A stretch of DNA of 64,000 nucleotides, from contig DASVRA010000019.1 in the NCBI GenBank assembly GCA_036388855.1, positions 1 through 64,000 of the forward strand. Direction: 5' to 3'. Positions 10,501-18,091 of the stretch are shown piece by piece. Positions within the stretch are counted from its first letter, which is position 1, and every line of letters starts with the position of its first letter. The position numbers and the translations under genes are program-made. The notes below the pieces were generated by a model that was not told the DNA's origin, did no database searches, and saw only the letters and a list, made by a program, of their open reading frames with translations. This DNA comes from DASVRA01 sp036388855 (GTDB lineage Bacteria; Pseudomonadota; Alphaproteobacteria; Caulobacterales; Caulobacteraceae).

Positions 10501-10856
10501 GCCGGCAGCGGGGCGGGCGTGGCCGGGGCGGCCTTCAGGCAGCCCTCCAGCGCATTGAGGCGGGCGTCGAAGGCCCGGTCCTCGCGCATGTCCTCGACAA
10601 TGTGGCAGGCGTGCGAGACGGTGGAGCGGTCCCGGGCAAAGGCGCAGGCCACCCGGTGCAGCGGCCATCCGAAGCCGACGTGCGCCAGGTAGATGGCGAT
10701 CTGGCGGGCGCGGGTGGCGGTGGGACTGCGGCGTTCGCTCTGGATCTCGACCGCGTGGATGCCGGTGTCGAGCGCCACCAGGCCGAACAGGAAATCGGCT
10801 CTCAACCGGTCGGCCGCCAAAGCGGAGGCCCATTTCGGTTGCGTCTCGTCGCGCAT
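10497..10856 (-). CDS. DnaA domain IV-like helix-turn-helix protein
   Basis: A 119-residue protein whose central part resembles the DnaA C-terminal DNA-binding domain: TRARQIAIYLAHVGFGWPLHRVACAFARDRSTVSHACHIVED corresponds to the basic loop, helix-turn-helix and the DnaA signature region around DHTTVIHA. It lacks the AAA+ and N-terminal domains, so it cannot act as an initiator; it may bind DnaA boxes or related sites as a regulator. In-frame starts at 10898 and 10886 exist. ATG at 10856 (MRDETQPKW) has GGGAGTGGGA upstream and is chosen. It is coupled to the DUF6456 gene by an ATGA overlap. Confidence 0.75.
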   Translation of the reverse strand: MRDETQPKWASALAADRLRADFLFGLVALDTGIHAVEIQSERRSPTATRARQIAIYLAHVGFGWPLHRVACAFARDRSTVSHACHIVEDMREDRAFDARLNALEGCLKAAPATPAPLPA

Positions 10857-10932
10857 GTCCCACTCCCGGAGTCGGGCGGGCTCCATGAGCGGCCACACCC
10901 GTGAGACGAGGCTACAGCCGTCCCAGAGGATG

Positions 10933-10948
10933 TAGGATAACTATCCTA
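10933..10948. promoter_or_regulatory. perfect palindrome upstream of the DnaA-C-like gene
   Basis: TAGGATA-AC-TATCCTA has 7-bp perfect arms about 77 bases upstream of the chosen start of the DnaA-C-like gene. TTAACGGATTAA (10949-10960) and a GANTC site (GACTC, 10971-10975) adjoin it in an AT-rich pocket that probably holds the promoter. It is a good operator candidate; the binding protein is unknown. Confidence 0.4.
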
Positions 10949-11017
10949 TTAACGGATTAAAAGCCGTATTGACTCAACGCCACGGCGGCTTTTCGGAGGT
11001 TGGACGGGCCTGCGGCG

Positions 11018-11509
11018 TCAGGCCGCACGTATGCCGGAGTGGTGGAGGTCGCTTCGGGAGCCGAGCGGGGCGTCGTAGCCCAGGATCATGTCCACGCCGG
11101 CCCCGTCGGCCGACAGCGGCAGGCGCAGCCACAACACCGACAGGTGCGGCGCCCCGCGCCAGGCGAAGCTGTGCATGCCCACGGCGGGGCGGCGGGTCTC
11201 GACCACCTGGTCGAGCTCGCGCCGCCAGTAGTCGGCGGCGGTTTCGGGATAGACCTGTTCCAGGGTGCGCCCGGTGATCTCGCGGCCGTAGAGACCGTAG
11301 AGGCCGGTGCCGGCCAGCCGTATCCGGTAGGCGCGGGGACTGGGGCTGACGTCGATCAGGCTGATCATTGGCAGGTGGCGCTTGAAGTGCTCCGGGCGGA
11401 TCGCCCCGCGCGAGGGCAGCCGTCCGCCCTCGCGGCGCGAGGCCCAGTAGGCGAAAAGCTCCTCATGGGCGCGCGCGGCGGCCGCCTGCGCCCCGAACTG
11501 CATGACCAT
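11018..11509 (-). CDS. PAS domain protein (PAS_5 family, MopJ-like)
   Basis: A 163-residue single-domain PAS protein of the alphaproteobacterial PAS_5 type: a helical start (AAARAHEELFAYWASRREGGRLPSR), then GAIRPEHFKRHLPMISLIDV, RIRLAGTGLYGLYGREITGRTLEQVYP and the C-terminal strands. It has no output domain. MopJ of Caulobacter, a regulator of motility and of the DivJ/DivK pathway, belongs to this type, but several paralogs exist per genome, so I do not assign the name. Six GANTC sites lie directly upstream (11515-11618), suggesting methylation-dependent, cell-cycle-timed transcription. Confidence 0.75.
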   Translation of the reverse strand: MVMQFGAQAAAARAHEELFAYWASRREGGRLPSRGAIRPEHFKRHLPMISLIDVSPSPRAYRIRLAGTGLYGLYGREITGRTLEQVYPETAADYWRRELDQVVETRRPAVGMHSFAWRGAPHLSVLWLRLPLSADGAGVDMILGYDAPLGSRSDLHHSGIRAA

Positions 11510-11514
11510 GCGGG

Positions 11515-11618
11515 GAGTCCGTTCAGAGCGTTGGAATCACTCCTGGATTCACTATCCCTTAAGCGCCGAATCGCTGGCAAGGGGAAAATGCGCGCGGACT
11601 CCAATCGGCTGTGGAGTC
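11515..11618. promoter_or_regulatory. cluster of six GANTC (CcrM-type) sites
   Basis: GANTC occurs at 11515, 11534, 11546, 11568, 11597 and 11614, all inside the 115-base gap between the PAS gene start and the next stop codon. In Caulobacterales GANTC is methylated by CcrM, and GcrA binds methylated sites at promoters. The density is far above what is expected by chance in this base composition. Confidence 0.7.
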
Positions 11619-11624
11619 AACGGT

Positions 11625-12845
11625 TCAGCGGTCGATCGGGCGGGCGAGCGCCGCGTCGGCCTCGGGCGTGCCGGTGAGCGGATGCGGCCCCGCGACGAGG
11701 CGGAAGAAGTCGTAGTCTCCCTCGGCCTCGGCGGCCTTGATGTACTGGAAGTGGAAGTCGAGCGGGCTGCGCCGGAGGCGGCGGAAGGTCTCCGGCGAGA
11801 CGACCTTATGGAAGCGCGGCGACAGGCGCAGCGGCCGGCCGCGGCGGCGAGGGAGGTCCAGGCCCACGAACGGATGCAGGCCGCAGGCGCCTCCGGCGTC
11901 GGCGGGGGAGGCGACGTCGAGCCAACCCACCTGTTCGGCCGCCATCAGGGAGCGGAAGTCGGCGGCGTAGGCGGGGTCGCGGGTCATGGCGGTGTAGAGC
12001 GGGATCAGCTGGCCGAGCGTCAGCAGGTTCACCGGCGTGGCGCGGCCCAGGTCGGGGTCTCGGGCGGCGGCGCGGCCGAGCGCCTGGGCGGCGAGCTGGG
12101 CGCCCATGGAGTGGCCGACGATCAGCACCTCATCCCAGCCTGGCTCCTGCGAGGCGTCGAGGATGCGTCCGGCGAACTCGTCCAGGCGGCGGTCGAGGTC
12201 GGGGGCGCGGCCGGCGCTGGCGGTGGAGACGCCGTGCATGCCGCGGGCGAGCCAGCCCACCGGGATCAGCCGGTCCACGCCCCTCCACGCCCAGGGGAGC
12301 GGGATCAGCAGCGTCGCGAAGACCAGGAACGCGATCCAGGGCGGCGCGCCCAGGGCCTTGGCGGCCACGCCCGCCAGCGCGCCCAGGGCAGCGGCCTTGA
12401 AGACGTAGGCGAGCAGCACGGCGGTGGAAACGGCGACCGGCGCGGTGGAGGCGACCACCAGCAACGGAGCCTCGCGCCGGCCGAGCCGCATCAGCCCGCG
12501 CCGCCAATAGGCGAAGAAGGCGGCCCAGCCGTGGATCAGCAGCTCCAGCTCGTTCCTGGCCCAAAGGCTGCGGACGATGTCGTGCCAGGCGAGAACCTCG
12601 TGGCGGATCTCCACGGGCCCTTCGGGGTGGCGGGCCGTGACCGTCCAGGCGTCGCCGTCCAGCGGGCCGACCTTGATGGGCAGGCCGGTGCGCGCGGCGT
12701 GCCTGGCCGCCTCCTCCTCGTAGATACGATGGTAGCGGCCCGCCCCGGCGGGGTCGAACCCGGCGACGTAGAACAGCCGCCGCCGCCGCACGCGGGAGGT
12801 CGCCCGCGGCGTTGGCGATGGCGACGTTCGTTCGTTCACGCTCAC
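11625..12845 (-). CDS. membrane-associated alpha/beta hydrolase (lipase-like)
   Basis: A 406-residue protein. The N-terminal part starts with a basic tail and LFYVAGFDPAGAGRYHRIYEEEA. Two hydrophobic segments lie near residues 130-180 (LLVVASTAPVAVSTAVLLAYVF..., IAFLVFATLLIPLPWAW). Then a nucleophile elbow LIVGHSMGAQLAAQAL supplies the catalytic Ser of the alpha/beta-hydrolase fold. Asp and His of the triad are not certain; candidates lie in the C-terminal 120 residues. The substrate is unknown; a lipase or esterase acting at the inner membrane is the best reading. It is divergent from the P450 gene, with about 100 bases between. Confidence 0.65.
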   Translation of the reverse strand: MSVNERTSPSPTPRATSRVRRRRLFYVAGFDPAGAGRYHRIYEEEAARHAARTGLPIKVGPLDGDAWTVTARHPEGPVEIRHEVLAWHDIVRSLWARNELELLIHGWAAFFAYWRRGLMRLGRREAPLLVVASTAPVAVSTAVLLAYVFKAAALGALAGVAAKALGAPPWIAFLVFATLLIPLPWAWRGVDRLIPVGWLARGMHGVSTASAGRAPDLDRRLDEFAGRILDASQEPGWDEVLIVGHSMGAQLAAQALGRAAARDPDLGRATPVNLLTLGQLIPLYTAMTRDPAYAADFRSLMAAEQVGWLDVASPADAGGACGLHPFVGLDLPRRRGRPLRLSPRFHKVVSPETFRRLRRSPLDFHFQYIKAAEAEGDYDFFRLVAGPHPLTGTPEADAALARPIDR

Positions 12846-12948
12846 GCTGTCACCTCTACCGCGTCACGCTCGGGCTTGTCCCGAGGGTGACGCAGGGGAT
12901 GTGGGCGCCATTGGCCCGCGCACATGCAACCCGCTAAGGTCGCGGCGC

Positions 12949-14424
12949 ATGAGCCTGGCCCCCTCCCCGCCGCCGGAGTGCCCGTTCCATGGGGGCGAGG
13001 CCGCGCCTGCGCGGGAGTTGTTCACCCCGCCTACGCCCAAGGGGCCGCCGGGCAAGGCGTCGTTCCTCGACATGCTCAAGTTCGGGCTGCATTCGGGCAT
13101 CGGCATGTTCCTGGGCACCAGCTACGAGACCCAGAACGTCGGGCGCCACCCGATCCCGACCCTGCCGCGGCTGGAGCGGCGGATGCTGTGGATGGTCCGC
13201 TCGCCCGAGCTGATCCGCCGCGTGCTGGTGAGCGAGGCGGAGCGGTTCCCCAAGAGCATGTTGATGGACGACATGCTGCGCGCGCTGACCGGCTATTCGA
13301 TCTTCATCTCCAACGGCGAGGCGTGGCGGCGCCACCGGCGGCTGATGGACCCGGCGTTCGAGACCGCGCGGATCAAGGACGTGTTCCCGATGATGGTCCA
13401 GGCGGCGGACGCCTGCATCGAGCGGCTGGAGGCGGCGGCGGCGGGGGCGCTGGGCGAGGCCAGGACGGTGCGCATCGACCTGGAGATGACCCACTACGCG
13501 GCCGACATCATCTTCCGCACCATCTTCTCCGAGCCGCTGCCGTCCAAGGACGCCAAGCGGTTCTTCGGCGCCTTCGAGGTGTTCCAGAAGATCGCTTACG
13601 CCCACGGCATGCTGCGGCTGGCCAAGGTGCCGACCCAGCTGTCGCCGGGGCATTGGCGGGCGGTGTGGGCGGCGCGCGTGATCCGCGACATCCTGCGCCG
13701 CCCGCTGACCCGGCGGCTGAAGGCCGAGCGGGCGGGTAAGGCGACGCCGCAAACCGACATCCTGGCGACCCTGCTTCGCACCAAGGATCCGGAAGGCGGG
13801 CCTGGCTTCGACGACGCCGAGCTGCTCGACCAGATCGCCATGCTGTTTCTGGCCGGCCACGAGACCTCGGCCACGGCGATGGCCTGGTCGCTCTACCTGC
13901 TGGCGCACGCGCCGGACGCGCAGGAGCGCGCCCACGCGGAGGCGGCGGCTGTCTACGGCGACAGGGCGCCCGAGTGGCGCGACATGAAGAGGCTCGCCTT
14001 CAACCGTGACGTCTTCCGCGAGGCGATGCGGCTCTACCCTCCGGTGGCCTTCCTGGCGCGGGACGCCGGCTGCCCGATGCAGCTAGCCAACCGCAAGGTC
14101 GACGAGGGCGACGCGGTGATGGTGTCGCCCTGGATTCAGCAGCGGCACCGGGCGCACTGGGACAATCCCGACGCCTTCGACCCCGAGCGGTTCTCGCGGC
14201 TGGAGAACGCGGAAGCGGTGCGCTCGGCCTATTTCCCCTTCAGCATGGGGCCGCGGGTGTGCGCCGGGGCCGCCTTCGCCCTGCAGGAGGCGACCCTGCT
14301 GCTGAGCCTCTTGGTGAGGCGCTTCCGCTTCCTGCCGGAGCCCGGCCACACTCCCGACCCGGTGGCGCGGCTGACGCTGCGCAGCGCCAACGGCATCCCG
14401 CTGCGGGTGGAGCGGCGCGGCTAG
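12949..14424 (+). CDS. cytochrome P450
   Basis: A 491-residue P450 with all hallmarks: I-helix oxygen-binding motif AGHETSATAMAW (about 304-315), K-helix ExxR in REAMRLYPP, and haem-binding loop FSMGPRVCAGAAF with the thiolate cysteine near residue 437. It should hydroxylate a hydrophobic substrate using electrons from a separate ferredoxin/reductase, none of which is encoded nearby. Sequence style (NVGRHPIPTLPRLERRM..., RLYPPVAFLARDA) is like class-I/IV fatty-acid or terpene hydroxylases, but substrate is unknown. ATG at 12949 is chosen; the 16 in-frame codons upstream lack a family match. Its stop overlaps the convergent stop of the LicD fusion gene by four bases. Confidence 0.92.
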   Translation: MSLAPSPPPECPFHGGEAAPARELFTPPTPKGPPGKASFLDMLKFGLHSGIGMFLGTSYETQNVGRHPIPTLPRLERRMLWMVRSPELIRRVLVSEAERFPKSMLMDDMLRALTGYSIFISNGEAWRRHRRLMDPAFETARIKDVFPMMVQAADACIERLEAAAAGALGEARTVRIDLEMTHYAADIIFRTIFSEPLPSKDAKRFFGAFEVFQKIAYAHGMLRLAKVPTQLSPGHWRAVWAARVIRDILRRPLTRRLKAERAGKATPQTDILATLLRTKDPEGGPGFDDAELLDQIAMLFLAGHETSATAMAWSLYLLAHAPDAQERAHAEAAAVYGDRAPEWRDMKRLAFNRDVFREAMRLYPPVAFLARDAGCPMQLANRKVDEGDAVMVSPWIQQRHRAHWDNPDAFDPERFSRLENAEAVRSAYFPFSMGPRVCAGAAFALQEATLLLSLLVRRFRFLPEPGHTPDPVARLTLRSANGIPLRVERRG

Positions 14425-16358
14425 TCTTCCGCGCGGGAGACCTCGGCCCGCTGTTGCCAGATGGTGCCGTCCAACCGGTCGGGAATCCTCCAGTCGCGGC
14501 CGTAGCGGGCTTCGAGGAAGGCTTCGGGCCGGGCGGGCGCGGGGATCGGCTCGCCGTAGAACGGGAGCGGCCGGAAGGGCAGGACCAGGTCGGATGGGAT
14601 GTCGCGCAACCTGAGGCGCTGCATGTGCAGGCGCAGAGTTCCGGGGGCGGGCTCGAAGGCGGGGAAGACGTCGACCGGCCTGTCGTTCTGGGGGTCGTAC
14701 AGCTTCAGGAACAGTCCGCGGGCGCGGATTGCGCGAACGCCGCGGGCGCCCAGGTCCGCGATAATCCGCTGCAGTTCCCCGGAAACTTCGGTTTCGGTGC
14801 AGGCGCGGGCGTGGAAGACGATGTCCACGTCGTCGTCGTGGGCGATGAAGCGACCCTCGCGCACTGTTCCCAACAGGGCTCCGTAGCAGAGAGCTGCCTC
14901 GTAGCCGAGGTCGCGCATCAGCCCCACCGCCCGGCGCACCGCGTCGCGATACGCGGTCTCCTGGCTCAGCAGGACCGAAGAGCGCATGCCGTGCTTGGTG
15001 ATCAGCGCCGGCAGCTTGGCGGCAGGCACTCCGAAGCGCTCGGCCCAACCGTTTATGCCGTCCTCGGCCGCCTCAAATGTTTCGGCGCGCAGCACCGTCG
15101 CGAATTCCTCGAACCGGTTGAGGCCGAGGCGCTTCTTGATGGCGAAACGGGCCGCGAGCACGGCGTGGGCGAGTTCGGTGTCCCGCGGGCGCGGCGGCGG
15201 CGCCTTCGCGCCCTTGGGAATGAACTGCTCGGCCAGCAGGCTCAACTTGGCCGACTGCCGGCGGCGTTCTTCGGGACGGGCTGTCGAGGCGCCGAGCGCC
15301 GTCAGCAACTCCACCCAAGCATCGCATACCGCCTCGCGCGAGTTTGCAAGCGCAACCAGGTCGGCCTCCGCGCCGGCCAGTGCGGCCGCGACCGCGGCGA
15401 GGTGAGCGGCGGCAAGTTCACGCAAGGCGCCGAGCGGCCGGCCCAGCGCCTCTGCGCCTTCGGCTCCCAAGGCTTCGACAGCTTCAGCGAGGGTGCGGAG
15501 GCGCTGCTCCAGAACCTCCGCCGACAGGTTGTCGAACGACCCGGCCCCCTGCGGGCCCGACCAGGCGGCGCAAAGGCCGTAGTTGGCGGAGACCAGCTCT
15601 CCGCGCCGGTTGCTCACGGTCACGCTGTCCAGCCGCACCGGTTCGGAAAAGCGGCAGCGCCAGGTCGGGCGCTGGCCGCCGGCGACCCTGACCCCCTCCC
15701 CTTCCACGAACGGTTTGGGATCCGGTTTGGAGGCGGGATTCGGAAGAGCTTCGACCCGCGCAGGGGGCAAATTGTGGCCGGCCGCGGGGTTCAGCCTCAC
15801 GGGCTCCAGGGTCAGCTTACCCTTGCCGGGGAGGAACAGGGACACCTCGTCCACCGTCTCGCGGATCGGGATCTCCAGCGACAGCGAGGCTCCGAAATGC
15901 ACCAGGCCCGGCAAGCCTGCCTCGCAGATGTCGAGCCGGCGCGAGCGCGGGTCGCGGGGCCGGTCACGCTTCAGGGCATTGGCCGGCCGGCGCGGTGTGC
16001 TCGACGCATCGGGTGTGCGGGGGAGGTAGACGACCTCCGCCAGGTCCGAGAAGGCGTCGAGCTTTCCAGCCCAGTCATCGTCCATGACCAGCACATGGGC
16101 GCCATGACGCTGGATATACTCACGCTTCTGCTCCAGCGACTCCTCGGGGAAGACTTCGGCCACGCAGCGCAACGCCGCTACGATCGCGGCGCGTTCGGCG
16201 TAATCGCAGGCGGGATAGGCGCCCTTCTGGCGGAAGTTCAGTTCGTCGGTCGATACCCCCACCACCAGCCGGTCCCCCAGCGCGCGCGCGCGCTGGAGCA
16301 GGCGCAGATGGCCGATGTGGAACTGGTCGAAGGCGCCAAAGGTGATGACGCGCTTCAC
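14421..16358 (-). CDS. cytidylyltransferase-LicD fusion protein
   Basis: A 645-residue three-part protein. Residues 1-130 are a TagD-type nucleotidyltransferase (ITFGAFDQFHIGHLRLLQRA with the HxGH motif, STDELNFRQKG). The middle (about 135-400) includes a beta-rich stretch (WRCRFSEPVRLDSVTVSNRRGE) that may be a discoidin-like binding module, followed by helices. The C-terminal 220 residues are LicD-like (LCYGALLGTVREGRFIAHDDDVDIVF), a nucleotidyltransferase-fold phosphotransferase. Together this suggests making a CDP-activated alcohol (for example CDP-glycerol) and transferring its phospho-alcohol to a surface glycan within one polypeptide. It overlaps the start/stop of the pyruvyltransferase gene by four bases. 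Confidence 0.78.
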   Translation of the reverse strand: MKRVITFGAFDQFHIGHLRLLQRARALGDRLVVGVSTDELNFRQKGAYPACDYAERAAIVAALRCVAEVFPEESLEQKREYIQRHGAHVLVMDDDWAGKLDAFSDLAEVVYLPRTPDASSTPRRPANALKRDRPRDPRSRRLDICEAGLPGLVHFGASLSLEIPIRETVDEVSLFLPGKGKLTLEPVRLNPAAGHNLPPARVEALPNPASKPDPKPFVEGEGVRVAGGQRPTWRCRFSEPVRLDSVTVSNRRGELVSANYGLCAAWSGPQGAGSFDNLSAEVLEQRLRTLAEAVEALGAEGAEALGRPLGALRELAAAHLAAVAAALAGAEADLVALANSREAVCDAWVELLTALGASTARPEERRRQSAKLSLLAEQFIPKGAKAPPPRPRDTELAHAVLAARFAIKKRLGLNRFEEFATVLRAETFEAAEDGINGWAERFGVPAAKLPALITKHGMRSSVLLSQETAYRDAVRRAVGLMRDLGYEAALCYGALLGTVREGRFIAHDDDVDIVFHARACTETEVSGELQRIIADLGARGVRAIRARGLFLKLYDPQNDRPVDVFPAFEPAPGTLRLHMQRLRLRDIPSDLVLPFRPLPFYGEPIPAPARPEAFLEARYGRDWRIPDRLDGTIWQQRAEVSRAED

Positions 16359-17182
16359 CGCCGCTCCGGATCGGAGGCGCTCGCCTCCTCAAACACGGCC
16401 GAGCCGGGCCAGAAGGGGCAGCGGTCCTTAAGCAGCTCGAGATCTATCCGGATCGGACGGCCGTCGTAAGGAACGTCGGAGAGGAGCCGTTCCGCGGTCC
16501 AACCGGCGCCGGTCAGGTCCAGGTCGAGCGAGGGGCGCAGCTTCTCCGTCGAGCAGAAGTAGTCCCAATACTTGAACTCCCGCCCCGCCGGGGTGCTCGA
16601 CGCCAGCCAAGCGCTGGGGATGCCGTAGGCGTCGGCGATGATCAACCCGTGCAGCGAGGAGGTGAGGATGCGCCGGCAGGAGAGGATCTGATCCAGCACC
16701 CCCTCGACGTCGTCGCTCTTCAGGTCGATGAGGAGGACGCCGGGCGCGTTGAATTGGCGGCGCCAGCGTTGCTCGGAGTGGCGGATCACGAGGCCGAGCT
16801 CGTGCACGGGCTCGGTCGCTCGTGGATGGAACTCGGGGACCAGCAGCGCCGGGTCGCCGTAGACGCGCGGGCAGTCGATGCCGGCCATCAGCAGCCGGTT
16901 GCGGGTAAGCGGGCCACGCACCGCATGCACCAGGGCTCCGGCCCCGCGGCGGCCCAGCGCCTCGAGGCTTTCGGTGCCGAAGGAGCCAACCCCCCAGACC
17001 ACCGTGTCGGAACCGACGTGGCCGAGGATGGAGCCGATCACCGCATAGGCGGGCTGGTGGTTTTCGGCGTAGAGGACCGGCCGCCCCGTGATCTTTCCGA
17101 CCAGCCAGGGCGCGAGCAAGTCGCCGAAATTGGGCTTGTGGGTCCACCAGTGGACGGGGACCATGCCGTCACGAAGCAACAT
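16355..17182 (-). CDS. polysaccharide pyruvyl transferase family protein
   Basis: A 275-residue protein of the polysaccharide pyruvyltransferase family (CsaB/ExoV type). Typical segments are WWTHKPNFGDLLAPWLVGKITGR, VWGVGSFG, AVRGPLTRNRLL, VYGDPALLVPEF and TSSLHGLIIADAYGIPSAW. The family adds ketal-linked pyruvate to sugars of exported glycans. The gene is the first of a two-gene unit with the LicD fusion (ATGA overlap), so both probably decorate the same surface polysaccharide. ATG at 17182 is chosen; a TTG at 17194 would add four residues. It is divergent from chvI. Confidence 0.82.
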   Translation of the reverse strand: MLLRDGMVPVHWWTHKPNFGDLLAPWLVGKITGRPVLYAENHQPAYAVIGSILGHVGSDTVVWGVGSFGTESLEALGRRGAGALVHAVRGPLTRNRLLMAGIDCPRVYGDPALLVPEFHPRATEPVHELGLVIRHSEQRWRRQFNAPGVLLIDLKSDDVEGVLDQILSCRRILTSSLHGLIIADAYGIPSAWLASSTPAGREFKYWDYFCSTEKLRPSLDLDLTGAGWTAERLLSDVPYDGRPIRIDLELLKDRCPFWPGSAVFEEASASDPERR

Positions 17183-17392
17183 GGGGTGCTGCAATCACAC
17201 CCAAAGCGGCGGCGCAAGCCGCCGCCAGGCTGCGGCGGCGGCAGCTTGAGCAGTTCGACCGGGCGCGGCCCACGTCCCAGACTTTCGACGGGAGGAGAGT
17301 CGGCTCCAGGCTTTAAGATCGCTTTCCACGCCCCAAGTTTGCCCACCGAGCGGCCGATCACTACTGTCGCCAACTCACCCGCGGAACCGCCC

Positions 17393-18091
17393 ATGGCCAA
17401 CATCACTCTGGTGGACGACGACGAGAACATCGTGGCCTCGGTGTCGATGGCGCTGGAGAGCCACGGCCATAAGGTGAAGGCCTATTACGACGGCGCCACG
17501 GGATTGGACGCGTTGCAGGCCGACCCGCCCGACCTTGCGATCCTGGACGTGAAGATGCCGCGCATGGATGGGATGGAGGTGCTGCGCCGCCTGCGCCAGA
17601 CGTCCGAGACGCCGGTGATCATCCTCACCTCCAAGGACGAGGAGATCGACGAGATCCTGGGCTTCAACCTCGGCGCCGACGACTACATCCACAAGCCGTT
17701 CAGCCAGCGCCTGCTGATCGAGCGGGTGAAGGCGGTGCTGCGGCGTGCGGGGGCTGAGGAGACCTCGGAGACGCCGCAGCCGGGGTCGAAGGCGATCCGG
17801 CGCGGGCGGCTGACGCTCGACCCGGCGCGGCACGACTGCCTGTGGGACGGCAAGCCGGTGCGCCTGACTGTGACCGAGTTCCTGCTGCTGCAGTCGCTGG
17901 CGCAGCGGCCGGGGTTCGTGAAAAGCCGCGACAACCTGATGGACGCCGCCTACGAGGACCAGGTCTACGTCGACGACCGGACCATCGACAGCCACATCAA
18001 ACGCATGCGCAAGAAGTTCCGGCAGGTCGATCCGGAGTTCGACGCGATCGAAACCCTGTATGGCGTCGGATACCGCTACCGCGAAAGCTGA
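17393..18091 (+). CDS. chvI: response regulator ChvI
   Basis: A 232-residue OmpR/PhoB-type regulator: receiver domain (MANITLVDDDENIV, phospho-acceptor Asp52 in LAILDVKMPRMDG, TSKDEE, GADDYIHKPFSQ) and a winged-helix DNA-binding domain from about residue 135 ending LYGVGYRYRES. The LGADDYIHKPFSQRLL sequence and the gene order with chvG, hprK, an EIIA and HPr identify ChvI, the conserved alphaproteobacterial regulator responding to acid and cell-envelope stress. The frame is open far upstream, but ATG at 17393 starts the domain. chvG begins inside its last 32 bases. Confidence 0.92.
   Translation: MANITLVDDDENIVASVSMALESHGHKVKAYYDGATGLDALQADPPDLAILDVKMPRMDGMEVLRRLRQTSETPVIILTSKDEEIDEILGFNLGADDYIHKPFSQRLLIERVKAVLRRAGAEETSETPQPGSKAIRRGRLTLDPARHDCLWDGKPVRLTVTEFLLLQSLAQRPGFVKSRDNLMDAAYEDQVYVDDRTIDSHIKRMRKKFRQVDPEFDAIETLYGVGYRYRES

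Noticed and set aside
12934..13935. 333-codon minus-strand open frame opposite the P450
   Set aside because: Shadow of the P450 frame; low-complexity translation, and no ribosome-binding site or conserved motif.
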